From positions 1-51,753 of the forward strand of contig JAGBHT010000026.1 in the NCBI GenBank assembly GCA_017935365.1: DNA of 51,753 nucleotides, read 5' to 3'. Under the pieces are notes generated by a model. The model saw only the letters and a list, made by a program, of their open reading frames with translations. It had not been told where the DNA came from and did no database searches. The stretch's first letter is position 1. Every line of letters begins with the position of its first letter. A program made the translations under genes and the position numbers. Shown here piece by piece: positions 17,320 to 24,644 of the stretch. Source of the stretch: Ruminiclostridium sp. GTDB lineage: Bacteria > Bacillota > Clostridia > Oscillospirales > Ruminococcaceae.

Positions 17320-17700
17320 CTATATGTTGTGGCGCGAAAAATCGACGGTACAAGTCATAGTTGCCAGTTCCTGCCTGCTGATACGCCCACGTTCCGCCGC
17401 TTCGTGATGATAGCGACAAAGCGTTATAAGGTTGTCGTTATCAAGCCTGCGGTCATAGTCGACCTTTAGCGGCACGATATGATGCACAGACAGGTCCGTG
17501 CTGTTGATAATACCTGCCGACAGGCACACCCTGCAGCAGTGGCCATCACGCTCGAGTATTTCATCGGCTTTTCTGCGCCATATCTTGCGGTTACGAAACC
17601 TGTCGGCTTCGCTGCCCCGTATCTTCTGTGTGTATTTTATCCCGGCTGTGCATTCTCCGGGCTTGTGGATCTTGCCACATCTTGAACATGCTTTTAACAT
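17320..17700 (-). CDS. HNH endonuclease (packaging-associated)
   Basis: 126 residues. Zinc-binding pairs at the N-terminus (CSRCG) and middle (CRVCLSAG) frame the HNH core: STDLSVHHIVPL, then DNLITLCRYHHEAAE. Genes of this type stand just upstream of TerS in HK97-like phages and are needed for cos cleavage in several of them. ATG 17700 has no obvious AGGAGG, so the start is less certain. A terminator hairpin precedes it. Confidence 0.9.
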   Translation of the reverse strand: MLKACSRCGKIHKPGECTAGIKYTQKIRGSEADRFRNRKIWRRKADEILERDGHCCRVCLSAGIINSTDLSVHHIVPLKVDYDRRLDNDNLITLCRYHHEAAERGRISRQELATMTCTVDFSRHNI

Positions 17701-17712
17701 AATTTATGATAT

Positions 17713-17738
17713 AAGAAAAGCACCCTTTGCAGAGTGCT
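17713..17738 (-). terminator. Hairpin terminator before HNH
   Basis: Stem AGCACCCT/AGAGTGCT with one mismatch and a 4-base loop, then TTTTCTTAT on the minus strand, 12 bases before the HNH start. Late transcription would have to pass it or start after it. Confidence 0.65.
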
Positions 17739-17840
17739 TGAAGTATTCGTCACCGTCCGCACTAAAGAATCAGAAGAGCGGACGGCTCGACTAAGAAAAA
17801 GGAGGTTCAATGGATAACTCTTGTACGCATAATTGATAGA

Positions 17841-17879
17841 AAAGGTGACCTGGCGGCTTATTAGCCGCTCCTCGGTCAC
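17841..17879 (-). terminator. Strong terminator closing the middle operon
   Basis: Nested stem: GTGACC with GGTCAC outside, GCGGCT with AGCCGC inside and an AATA loop, then CTTTTCT on the minus strand. It lies 28 bases after the ArpU-like gene and fits a stop for early/middle transcription. The gap 17701-17906 also holds the inverted repeat CGTCCGC/GCGGACG. Confidence 0.6.
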
Positions 17880-17906
17880 TACGCTTTCGCTTCTTTTCTA
17901 TCGTAA

Positions 17907-18332
17907 TCATATCACAGATGCAATAGGACATTCAAGGACATCTTGCACTCTCAGAAGTGCTTTACCGTGAAGTCGGCATATCTGCTTATACGAGTAGTGC
18001 ATCTCACAGGCAATATACTCAAATGTCTTACAGTTTATGTACCGTGCTATCAGTATCAGCCTTAACCGCTCGTCAGCCACTGCCGATATAGTATGCTCTA
18101 TCTCTGCTTTAACACGGATAAACTCGTCTATCTCTGCATTTATCTCCTGCTCCAGTGTTGCAATTTTTGCAACAGCCGTACCCACCTTGTCAGATACCCC
18201 GCTGCTGTGTCCTCCTCCGAATGACGGCGATATGTTGGTAGCGAGCTCCCGAAGCTGTCGTTGCTGATCTATCTTTTGATTTATGCGTATGTTGATGAGA
18301 TGATAGCGTGATAGGTATTCTTTAGCGGTCAT
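17907..18332 (-). CDS. ArpU-like late transcription regulator
   Basis: ATG 18332 follows AAAAGGAGCACACCA and is preferred over the upstream start; 141 residues. The N-terminus (TAKEYLSRYHLINIRINQKIDQ) and long central helices lead to a C-terminal sigma-70 region-4-like HTH (RLILIARYINCKTFEYIACE, then SYKQICRLHGKALLRVQ). DUF1492/ArpU-type proteins switch on late genes in Gram-positive phages. It stands just before the HNH/TerS late block, as expected. Confidence 0.78.
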   Translation of the reverse strand: MTAKEYLSRYHLINIRINQKIDQQRQLRELATNISPSFGGGHSSGVSDKVGTAVAKIATLEQEINAEIDEFIRVKAEIEHTISAVADERLRLILIARYINCKTFEYIACEMHYSYKQICRLHGKALLRVQDVLECPIASVI

Positions 18333-18453
18333 TGGTGTGCTCCTTTTCCAGCACTGCCTCATCGCAAAAATCTTTTGCAGGACAGGATTTGCACTCTTCT
18401 GCTATCGGATCTCGATAACCCTCGGAATTGATATCCATACGGTTCGTTTCCAA
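18322..18453 (-). CDS. Small cysteine-containing phage protein (43 aa)
   Basis: TTG 18453 lies seven bases after GGGAGG. The product contains EECKSCPAKDFCDEA, a C-x2-C-x5-C pattern that may bind metal. It overlaps the ArpU-like gene by 11 bases, which suggests coupled translation. No family recognised. Confidence 0.55.
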   Translation of the reverse strand: METNRMDINSEGYRDPIAEECKSCPAKDFCDEAVLEKEHTNDR

Positions 18454-18466
18454 TGTTACACCTCCC

Positions 18467-18931
18467 TTAACATTTAATTGTTATCTTTAGCTGTCTGCCA
18501 AGCCATTTTAAACCGTCAAGGGTGAGTGTATACCAGACACCCATTTCGTCAGCTTCTCTTGTGACGAGAAACCTCGGTAGCTTATCCAGAATTTTGTTAC
18601 CATTTGCAGAGGCACCCCAATAGTTGCGATACGGCTTATAGAAGAGCTTACCGTGTCTTTGGTACGGTCTTTCATAATCAAGCCCTACCATGTGCTTGCA
18701 GTAATCTACTGCTATTTTCAGTTCATCTTCTGATATGCACAATTCTACGCCCATATCCGTGCCCATGTCAGAAAGGTACTCCGTATGTTCTTCATCTCGT
18801 TTTTTCGCCCAGTTCTTCGGGTGCCGGCAACCAAGCATACCGTCAGCATGCTCTATCCCGTATTCACCCTCGCTTTCGGGGCACACATCGTCCTCAGCGA
18901 TAGGGCATAAAGGGCAACAGTCACACCTCAT
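18467..18931 (-). CDS. Phage protein with Cys-rich N-terminus
   Basis: ATG 18931 follows AAAGGAGAGAGTGGCAA; 154 residues. The start MRCDCCPLCPIAEDDVC is rich in cysteines, and a further C-R-H lies near residue 36. The middle has ELKIAVDYCKHMVGLDYERPYQ, and the end resembles a winged-helix (RFLVTREADEMGVWYTLT, GLKWLGRQL). It may be a zinc-containing DNA-binding protein, but no family is recognised. It overlaps the next upstream gene by 11 bases. Confidence 0.65.
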   Translation of the reverse strand: MRCDCCPLCPIAEDDVCPESEGEYGIEHADGMLGCRHPKNWAKKRDEEHTEYLSDMGTDMGVELCISEDELKIAVDYCKHMVGLDYERPYQRHGKLFYKPYRNYWGASANGNKILDKLPRFLVTREADEMGVWYTLTLDGLKWLGRQLKITIKC

Positions 18932-19106
18932 TTGCCACTCTCTCCTTTCTTTCAAAACACAGCTTCTCGCCAACAAAGGTATGCTCATAGTCGCACCTAT
19001 CTGCGTTCTTGCAGTAGTCGGATTTCGGGCACGTTTTCTCGAACATTTTGCGCAATCTTCTGGAACGTCTTGCGCTGTTATAGCGTTTGTTATTATAATA
19101 CCTCAT
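18921..19106 (-). CDS. Small Arg/Cys-rich phage protein (61 aa)
   Basis: MRYYNNKRYNSARRSRRLRK forms a basic start, followed by four cysteines in CPKSDYCKNADRC and KLCFE. The layout is that of a small zinc-binding, nucleic-acid-contacting protein. It overlaps the downstream Cys-rich gene in an operon of small early genes. Function unknown. Confidence 0.55.
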   Translation of the reverse strand: MRYYNNKRYNSARRSRRLRKMFEKTCPKSDYCKNADRCDYEHTFVGEKLCFERKERVANEV

Positions 19107-19121
19107 CTGCTCACACCTCGC

Positions 19122-19529
19122 TTAATTCTCACAGGCGTCTTTTATAGCCGCTTTGACTTCCTCAAGGCTCTGACCGTGCTTAACGCCTACAAAGATTGAC
19201 GGCGGTGCAGGCATTTTCTCGTTGATAGGTCGCCAAAGATGTAAACAGTTCGGTAGGTTATTTACATACTCGTTTTTCGCAGGGTGGTACTGCACTACCG
19301 TTTCATCGCCATAGAAGAACATATCTTTCAGCTTGCACATTTCGTCCCATGTCGGCGTATACGAACGCTTAAACGGACTAATGCTGACGTGTTCCCATCC
19401 GCCGCCGTTGCTCCATACGACAGTTGCGAAGCTTTTGCCGGCTTTGAATAATACTCCGAGCCCTCCGTCTACAGCGACATGCTGTATCATCAGGTTAGAC
19501 AGCTCTTTTATTTCATTCAGGGTTTTCAT
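19122..19529 (-). CDS. DUF7694-like phage protein
   Basis: 135 residues. A conserved-looking core runs WEHVSISPFKRSYTPTWDEM, LKDMFFYGDETVVQYHP, YVNNLPNCLHLWRP; this is the pattern I know from DUF7694-type phage proteins. No enzymatic residues can be named. The C-terminus is helical. It lies 12 bases after the sliding clamp gene in the replication operon. Confidence 0.7.
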   Translation of the reverse strand: MKTLNEIKELSNLMIQHVAVDGGLGVLFKAGKSFATVVWSNGGGWEHVSISPFKRSYTPTWDEMCKLKDMFFYGDETVVQYHPAKNEYVNNLPNCLHLWRPINEKMPAPPSIFVGVKHGQSLEEVKAAIKDACEN

Positions 19530-19541
19530 TGGTTACTCTCC

Positions 19542-20606
19542 TTACTTTTTCATTCGTATGGGCTGTAGCAAGCCTATAAAGCCGCCTGCACTCTTGACTA
19601 TAATCGGCTTTCCACTGCCTGTTACAGTCAGTGTTATTGACGGATTATCTGCACCCGCAGCGTGAAGCATTTCACTCATATAATCACCGTTAAATGCTAC
19701 ACTCACCGTTTTATCGACAATGTTTTCTATCTCGATTTCTTCCGAAAACGATTCAAGGGAGTCGGTCGTTTTAATCGTTACTGTATTAGCATTTTCGTCA
19801 AGCATCATAACAATTGCCGAACGCTTTGTGCCCTCGCATATTTTTGCTCTTTGAAGTGCATTGAGAAGTGATACGCTGTTGATTTTCAGCTCATTTTCGC
19901 TTTTCTGTTTTGTAAGCTCTACAAGCGGCTTGTAGTTAAAGAAATTGTTTTCCAACAGCTGAACAAATAGCGTGTATTCTCCTGTTTCAAATGCCAGCTG
20001 ATTTGTACTGCTTGTCTTTTTAAGCGTGATACCGTTGCCGTTTGAAATCGACAAAAGCTTTTTAAATGCAGCTTTAGGTATTACAGCTCTGATCTCGCCG
20101 TTGTAATCAACCGAGTTTGCGGCGAGTTTAACTCCATCGCTTGCGATTATGTTCAGTTTGCCGTTTTCATCGCTGTCAAGCAAAACGCCCATCTGCGCAG
20201 GTCGTGTATCGATAACGCTGCAAGCGTATGTAACGCTGTTGGCCGCTCGCAGAAAATCATCATCTTCAAACACCAAAAGCGTGTCATTCGCTTCCGGCTC
20301 GCTTACATGATAGATTGACGGTGACAATGTAGCAAATGTTCCCTTGTTTCGCTTTCCTTTAATGACAATTTTATTGTTGCTCGGCTGAAGTTCGATTTCA
20401 TCATCAGCCATATTTTCGATGAAACTGATAGCAGTTGTCGGTAGTGCGAAATCTTCAATGTTACCGCAGTCAAAATCAACAGATAAAGCGAATGCAGGAT
20501 TGCTCGCTATGATTTTCCCGTCACGGAAAAGCGCACCTGAATCCTTCACGATTACGTCCTTGAGCTTTTTAAGCTTATCCGAAAGTTCTTTTCTTTTGAC
20601 CATCAT
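19542..20606 (-). CDS. dnaN: DNA polymerase III beta-type sliding clamp
   Basis: 354 residues with the three-fold beta-clamp layout. Domain 1 has LFRDGKIIASNPAFALSVDF, domain 2 has SVIDTRPAQMGVLLDSD and KLNIIASDGVKLAA, and domain 3 starts near INSVSLLNALQRAKI. It ends LLQPIRMKK, close to the L-M-P-I/V-R end of cellular DnaN. The clamp tethers polymerase to DNA. A phage copy probably retargets host Pol III or another clamp-binding enzyme to the phage origin (inference). The gene is in the replication block; GGAGG precedes two adjacent ATG codons. Confidence 0.88.
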   Translation of the reverse strand: MMVKRKELSDKLKKLKDVIVKDSGALFRDGKIIASNPAFALSVDFDCGNIEDFALPTTAISFIENMADDEIELQPSNNKIVIKGKRNKGTFATLSPSIYHVSEPEANDTLLVFEDDDFLRAANSVTYACSVIDTRPAQMGVLLDSDENGKLNIIASDGVKLAANSVDYNGEIRAVIPKAAFKKLLSISNGNGITLKKTSSTNQLAFETGEYTLFVQLLENNFFNYKPLVELTKQKSENELKINSVSLLNALQRAKICEGTKRSAIVMMLDENANTVTIKTTDSLESFSEEIEIENIVDKTVSVAFNGDYMSEMLHAAGADNPSITLTVTGSGKPIIVKSAGGFIGLLQPIRMKK

Positions 20607-20609
20607 CTT

Positions 20610-20996
20610 TTATTCCTCCAAGTTTATTTTTATCGCCGGGTATTTTTCGTGCAGGCTCTTCATCTTGAGTTTAAACACTGGCGTCTGAACGCCCTTGACA
20701 TCTACAATGCGATACGTTCCGTCGTTGTGAAATTCGATGAAATCAGCAACATATTCTACGCAACGTGTATTGTCATCGCCCTCGGTTATAACAAAACGTG
20801 GTTGACGGCAGAAACCGGCGATTTTTTTCGCCTTTACAAGCATTTTAAGCTTGTAGTAGTAATTTGCTTCTGCTGTGCTCTGAAACGTTATACCGTCGAT
20901 TTTACAGGCTTTTGAGCGATATTTATTCGGCTTCTCGCTCTCGGGAATTGATATTCCGAGAGCTTTCAGCTGTTTTTTCGTGAGATTAAGTGCCAT
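20610..20996 (-). CDS. DUF1064 family phage nuclease-like protein
   Basis: 128 residues. KPNKYRSKACKIDGITFQST is followed by AEANYYYKLKMLVKA, PRFVITEG, VEYVADFIEFHNDG and YRIVDVKGVQT. The E...D-F...D-V-K-G series is the PD-(D/E)XK arrangement of DUF1064, thought to act as a resolvase or endonuclease during phage replication. It is three bases upstream of the clamp gene. Confidence 0.82.
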   Translation of the reverse strand: MALNLTKKQLKALGISIPESEKPNKYRSKACKIDGITFQSTAEANYYYKLKMLVKAKKIAGFCRQPRFVITEGDDNTRCVEYVADFIEFHNDGTYRIVDVKGVQTPVFKLKMKSLHEKYPAIKINLEE

Positions 20997-21159
20997 TGCG
21001 CACCTCTTCGTATTCGATGAAGTAGGTATATGTGCTACCGCCGTTCATTTTTTCTTTGCCGATCCTCACTTTATATCCGGCTTTTATCAGCAGTCGTGCG
21101 AGGTCCAGTCTGTCATTTTCGTTCAGAGCACCGCCTCTCTGAGGATATATTCTTATCAT
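20986..21159 (-). CDS. Small phage protein (57 aa)
   Basis: ATG 21159 to TAA 20986; it overlaps both neighbours (four bases with the gene at 21156, 11 with DUF1064). The product MIRIYPQRGGALNENDRLDL continues ARLLIKAGYKVRIGKEK and YTYFIEYEE, a compact alpha-beta pattern. Tight overlap on both sides supports a real gene. Function unknown. Confidence 0.6.
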   Translation of the reverse strand: MIRIYPQRGGALNENDRLDLARLLIKAGYKVRIGKEKMNGGSTYTYFIEYEEVRNGT

Positions 21160-21641
21160 ACGCTCACCTTTTCGCTTTCGTCTGTATTTTCCATTAGATC
21201 CTCCCGAAGCACCGTAACAAGTAAATGTCCTTGTAATGTGCCGTTGCGGATTTTCGCTTTTGTGCGTTCAAGCTCTTCAAACTCCTCGTTCCTCAGTTTC
21301 TTGCTTTTGCTTGCAAGCTTTTTCTTCAGCTCATCATCGGAAAGCGTGTAATATTCGTCTGCAAGCGCAAAAATTTCATCAGAGGACATTCCTATCATTA
21401 TTCCGCCCTGCTTGTCAGCCTTGCTCATTTTACGGGCTATTTCGTACGCTATATCCGATATGTACTGATAGCACTTGCTAAGCGTCTTGCCCTCAGCTAT
21501 CACTTTTTCGGCGTAAACCGCATCGGTCATTATGCGCTGAGCAACATGATCTCTGATAGCGATTGCCGGCACGTTGTAGCCGCTCACTGTAGCAGCTTCG
21601 TTGTTTAATTTGGTCATAGCACTTTCTTCTTTATTTCCCAT
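21156..21641 (-). CDS. PcfK-like protein
   Basis: 161 residues, ATG 21641 after AAAGGATAAATCAA. The stretch AQRIMTDAVYAEKVIAEGKTL with KCYQYISDIAYEIA and GMSSDEIFALADEYY resembles PcfK-like proteins of Gram-positive conjugative plasmids and phages. The C-terminal half is lysine/glutamate-rich. PcfK function is not settled. Here the gene lies in the replication operon just after the helicase loader. The match is from motif memory and is moderate. Confidence 0.5.
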   Translation of the reverse strand: MGNKEESAMTKLNNEAATVSGYNVPAIAIRDHVAQRIMTDAVYAEKVIAEGKTLSKCYQYISDIAYEIARKMSKADKQGGIMIGMSSDEIFALADEYYTLSDDELKKKLASKSKKLRNEEFEELERTKAKIRNGTLQGHLLVTVLREDLMENTDESEKVSV

Positions 21642-21646
21642 TTGAT

Positions 21647-22558
21647 TTATCCTTTCCTGCGGTAATCAGCCCAAGACATCGTAACTCTTTTCGAGCTTTC
21701 AACGAAGCGGCTGATTATTGCTGTAGCTGTTTCTGCGTCGCCTTTTGCAGATAACTTTTCTGCAAGAGCAGTTGTGTTGTAATTCGTCGTGATAATTGTC
21801 GGCAACAAGGCTTCGTAGCGTTCATTAAGAATGCTATACAGCACGGGTACCGACCATTCTGTCACTTGCTCCTTTCCGAGATCATCAATTATCAGCAAGT
21901 CAACAGTCTTGTATGCTTCGAGGACTTCCTCTTCCGTTACTTCGCTGTTGCGCTCATAGCAACGTTTTATATCGCTAAGAATGTCTATTGACGTTTTGCA
22001 GATAACCGGCACTCCTGTATTGATAATCGCAAGCGCAATTGCAATCGCCAAATGTGTTTTACCTGTTCCGCACGGACCTTCAAGGTATAGCCCTTTACCC
22101 TGAGCAGAGTATTTCTTGAAATTCTTGATATAATCAGTCGCTATATCAAAAGACTTTTTGTTTTCAGCGGTAACGGCAAAGCTTTCTATCGTCCGTGATA
22201 GGTAACGTTTCTTTATTCCGGACTTGCCGAGTATGCTTTCGATTTTCTGCTTTCTGCGCTCCTGTTCTTCGGTAAGCTCTTTTTCTTTTTTGATTTTTTC
22301 TTGTTTAGCATCCCACTCTTTCCAAAACGCAACCGCTTTTTCACAATCGCAACGTGGTTTTTCAAGGTTCCAGATCATCGCCTGCCCCATAAGTACAACG
22401 CACTCATAGTACAACGTTTTCCCGCAGTATTTACATTTTTCGGGCTTTGGAACAGGTTGCGTACTCGGTATTCCCAGCTCTTCGACTTCCTTGCTTGTGT
22501 AGATAGGTCCGTGAGCATTACCAATTGCTCGGCTCGAAAGGTTTTTCATTTCTTCCAT
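21647..22558 (-). CDS. dnaC: DnaC-like helicase loader / AAA+ ATPase
   Basis: 303 residues. An N-terminal zinc-type region has CKYCGKTLYYEC and CDCEKA. The AAA+ core has Walker A GPCGTGKTHLA (near 160), Walker B VDLLIIDDLGKE and a sensor-1-like TIITTNYNT, as in DnaC/DnaI. It loads the replicative helicase at the phage origin. The start overlaps the replisome organizer by 41 bases. Its partner helicase is probably host DnaB, since no helicase gene is nearby. Confidence 0.92.
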   Translation of the reverse strand: MEEMKNLSSRAIGNAHGPIYTSKEVEELGIPSTQPVPKPEKCKYCGKTLYYECVVLMGQAMIWNLEKPRCDCEKAVAFWKEWDAKQEKIKKEKELTEEQERRKQKIESILGKSGIKKRYLSRTIESFAVTAENKKSFDIATDYIKNFKKYSAQGKGLYLEGPCGTGKTHLAIAIALAIINTGVPVICKTSIDILSDIKRCYERNSEVTEEEVLEAYKTVDLLIIDDLGKEQVTEWSVPVLYSILNERYEALLPTIITTNYNTTALAEKLSAKGDAETATAIISRFVESSKRVTMSWADYRRKG

Positions 22559-23336
22559 TGTTCACGCCGCCTTTCTCTTTTAGCTCATACACGCTTTGCC
22601 ATGAGCGCTCAACAGATTGTTCAAGAATCTTCTTTTGCGTTACCGTATCACCGGGCGCAAGAGTTTCAAGCTTTTTGATTGTTATTTCCATTGCGTACTC
22701 TGTCATCGGCTTGCGCATTTTCTTTCGCATTTCGATGAATGCCTGCCATGCCGGCTCAAGCTCCGGAGCAACTGCGATAGCTGTTGCGGTTTTAGTTTTA
22801 TTTATTTTATTTTTATTTTCTTTTATTTTATTTTCTTTTGTAGGGTTTTTCTCGGATTTATCGGGGTTTTTCTCGGATTTACTGGGGTTTTTCTCGGAAA
22901 AACTCTCTTTTGGGTGCACTTTAATAAACCCTAACGTCGCTTCTTCGTTTAAAATCCAAACGCTGGGTTCCACAAACACGTCTCTTTTTGTGGATTTTTT
23001 TGCTTCTTGATAACGTGTTTGTATTGATGCAGCAGTAAGTAAGTTGTCCGCCGAAAACCGTGTGTTATCAAACAGTGACTTGCTTGCGAGGAGCTGTACT
23101 ATCTGCCTTGTCTTGCCCTCCGGCACTCCCGTGTCTGCACTTGCGCAGCACACCAAATCGTCGTCGTATGCGATGTAGTACCCCTTGCCTTTGTATATCT
23201 CACAAAGCAGGTAAATGTAAATTATTATCGCATCAGTGCCATATTCCGAGCCTCGTATAATCTTGATTTTTCTATCCGAAAAAAAGTCCACATCAAAAGG
23301 AAAGTACGACAAACCGTCGCATTGAGGTCTTGCCAT
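22518..23336 (-). CDS. Replisome organizer / replication initiator (DUF4373-like)
   Basis: 272 residues. The N-terminal half (MARPQCDGLSYFPFDVDFFS, IIIYIYLLCEIYKGKGYYIA, VPEGKTRQIVQLL) is the winged-helix Lin1244/Lin1753-type domain of phage initiators. The middle has three tandem KSEKNP-type units and a lysine/asparagine-rich linker. The C-terminal part (PAWQAFIEMRKKMRKPMTEY) is the loader-contact-type domain. Binding to repeats in its own gene would define the origin (inference). Confidence 0.85.
   Translation of the reverse strand: MARPQCDGLSYFPFDVDFFSDRKIKIIRGSEYGTDAIIIYIYLLCEIYKGKGYYIAYDDDLVCCASADTGVPEGKTRQIVQLLASKSLFDNTRFSADNLLTAASIQTRYQEAKKSTKRDVFVEPSVWILNEEATLGFIKVHPKESFSEKNPSKSEKNPDKSEKNPTKENKIKENKNKINKTKTATAIAVAPELEPAWQAFIEMRKKMRKPMTEYAMEITIKKLETLAPGDTVTQKKILEQSVERSWQSVYELKEKGGVNNGRNEKPFEPSNW
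22795..22900. other. Candidate phage replication origin
   Basis: Three direct copies of GGGTTTTTCTCGG start at 22843, 22864 and 22885, exactly 21 bp apart. Next to them, 22795-22838 is almost pure A/T. Iterons beside an AT-rich unwinding element inside the initiator gene are a common phage origin arrangement. The repeats also encode the KSEKNP units, so coding constraint alone could explain them. Confidence 0.45.
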
Positions 23337-23338
23337 CG

Positions 23339-23995
23339 CTACCTCCTTGACTTTGTGTTAAGCCTGAGCTTTTTACATAAGTATTCGTCAAGCTTTATAC
23401 CGTAGATGTAGTTTTCTTCAAACAGTTCTTTTTCTCGCTGATGAGCTTCCATATGATGTTCGTGACACAACGCTATTGCTCTTAGTCCTATATGAACTAT
23501 CTCTTCACGGTCGCCGCCTATGCCTATGCGGTCTACATGGTGTACTTCCGCTCGTGCGTTGCATATAGCACATTTGCGGTGTTCAAGGCACATATACAGA
23601 TATTTGCCTATATCATCCGTTTCGTGTAGCAGCGTGTCCTTTGTCGGCACATCCCAGTGAAAACAAAACTCAATGAGATGTGTTATGAAGTCCTTTGCCG
23701 TTGTCATATCGACATCCGAAAGGCTGAACCATTCACTGTCGTGACGCTTGATGAAGTCCCAGGTCATATATGCCCGAATAAATTCGGGTTCGTGACCGCT
23801 CCATAATGCTATATCACGAACTATAGCGAATATTTTTCGTCTTTGTTCGGCTGAGATCCTGCGGCCGTCATTCAGCCGCAGTTCCACGCTTCCAATATGC
23901 TTCTGGACGAGCTCACGCTCTATGCTTTCAGGAAGTTCAAGCAACAGCTTATTGCCGTGCTTGTCAAATTTAAGTATCTTTCCGGTCGTTATCAT
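23339..23995 (-). CDS. HNHc-type phage nuclease
   Basis: ATG 23995 is preferred, although the AAGGAG is 13 bases away, giving 218 residues. The N-terminal half is the phage-specific domain (RISAEQRRKIFAIVRDIALW, FIRAYMTWDFIKRHDSEWFSLSD). The C-terminus holds the HNH finger: CAICNARAEVHHVDRIG, then ALCHEHHMEAHQ. It matches the putative HNHc nuclease family of Firmicutes phages, found beside replication genes. It overlaps the MBL gene by 26 bases. Confidence 0.85.
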   Translation of the reverse strand: MITTGKILKFDKHGNKLLLELPESIERELVQKHIGSVELRLNDGRRISAEQRRKIFAIVRDIALWSGHEPEFIRAYMTWDFIKRHDSEWFSLSDVDMTTAKDFITHLIEFCFHWDVPTKDTLLHETDDIGKYLYMCLEHRKCAICNARAEVHHVDRIGIGGDREEIVHIGLRAIALCHEHHMEAHQREKELFEENYIYGIKLDEYLCKKLRLNTKSRR

Positions 23996-24644
23996 CTGCT
24001 GTATCACGCTCCTTGTGAGTGTGCATATACACATATACGCCGTTAGGACCTATGTTGCGGTAAATGAAGTCATCGCATTTTTCTTTCGACAGATGATTTT
24101 TCTCTGCCTGAATTTCGTAGGCGTATTCACCTGCGATTTTCTTTTTTGCGATGCGTTCCTTTATATCCGCCTCCGTGTGATTAGCCTCTATCATGTAGAG
24201 GTCGTAATTGCGGGCTGTAACGCCATTTAAGTTGTTTGTGTCGGTGGCATATATCATCTTGCCCTTGTCAGCAAAATGCAGCTTATAGCCGCAGTTTGGT
24301 ACGTTGTGCTTTAGCGGTACAGGGATTATATTGCATATCCCGTAACCGTACATCTTGCCGTACTCAAAAACATCTATTCGGCGTTTGGATATACCCATAT
24401 CTAAAAGCACAGGAACAAGCCAACCACAACAACCGAAACGCAGTAACGGTCTGTCCCTTGCAAGACTGCGTATCGAGGATTTATTAAAGTGGTCTGAATG
24501 AATGTGCGTGAGCAATACAAGCTTCAGCTTGTTCACATAAGGACGTATCAGCTTGTAGCTCACACCGCAATCAATCAGAATGTTATCCTCGATAACCACC
24601 GCATTACCCTGCGAGCCGGTGGAGATTATCTCATACTTAATCAT
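23970..24644 (-). CDS. MBL-fold metallohydrolase (recombination partner candidate)
   Basis: 224 residues. The two-metal motif HxHxDH is seen in LLTHIHSDHFNK (near 45). Other ligands are likely in the ATDTNN and EANHTEAD segments, with a further histidine-rich YVYMHTHKE near the end. YycJ-like MBL proteins often stand directly after RecT in Firmicutes phages and may supply the exonuclease role that RecE or YqaJ has elsewhere; this is inference. The start overlaps the RecT stop by four bases. Confidence 0.85.
   Translation of the reverse strand: MIKYEIISTGSQGNAVVIEDNILIDCGVSYKLIRPYVNKLKLVLLTHIHSDHFNKSSIRSLARDRPLLRFGCCGWLVPVLLDMGISKRRIDVFEYGKMYGYGICNIIPVPLKHNVPNCGYKLHFADKGKMIYATDTNNLNGVTARNYDLYMIEANHTEADIKERIAKKKIAGEYAYEIQAEKNHLSKEKCDDFIYRNIGPNGVYVYMHTHKERDTADDNDRKDT

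Noticed and set aside
17797..17842. AAGGAGG followed by an eight-codon plus-strand frame (MDNSCTHN)
   Set aside because: Good ribosome site but no promoter, no downstream plus-strand gene and no attenuator logic; probably chance.
17694..17879. 61-codon minus frame between ArpU-like and HNH
   Set aside because: Starts inside a terminator hairpin and has no family-like content.
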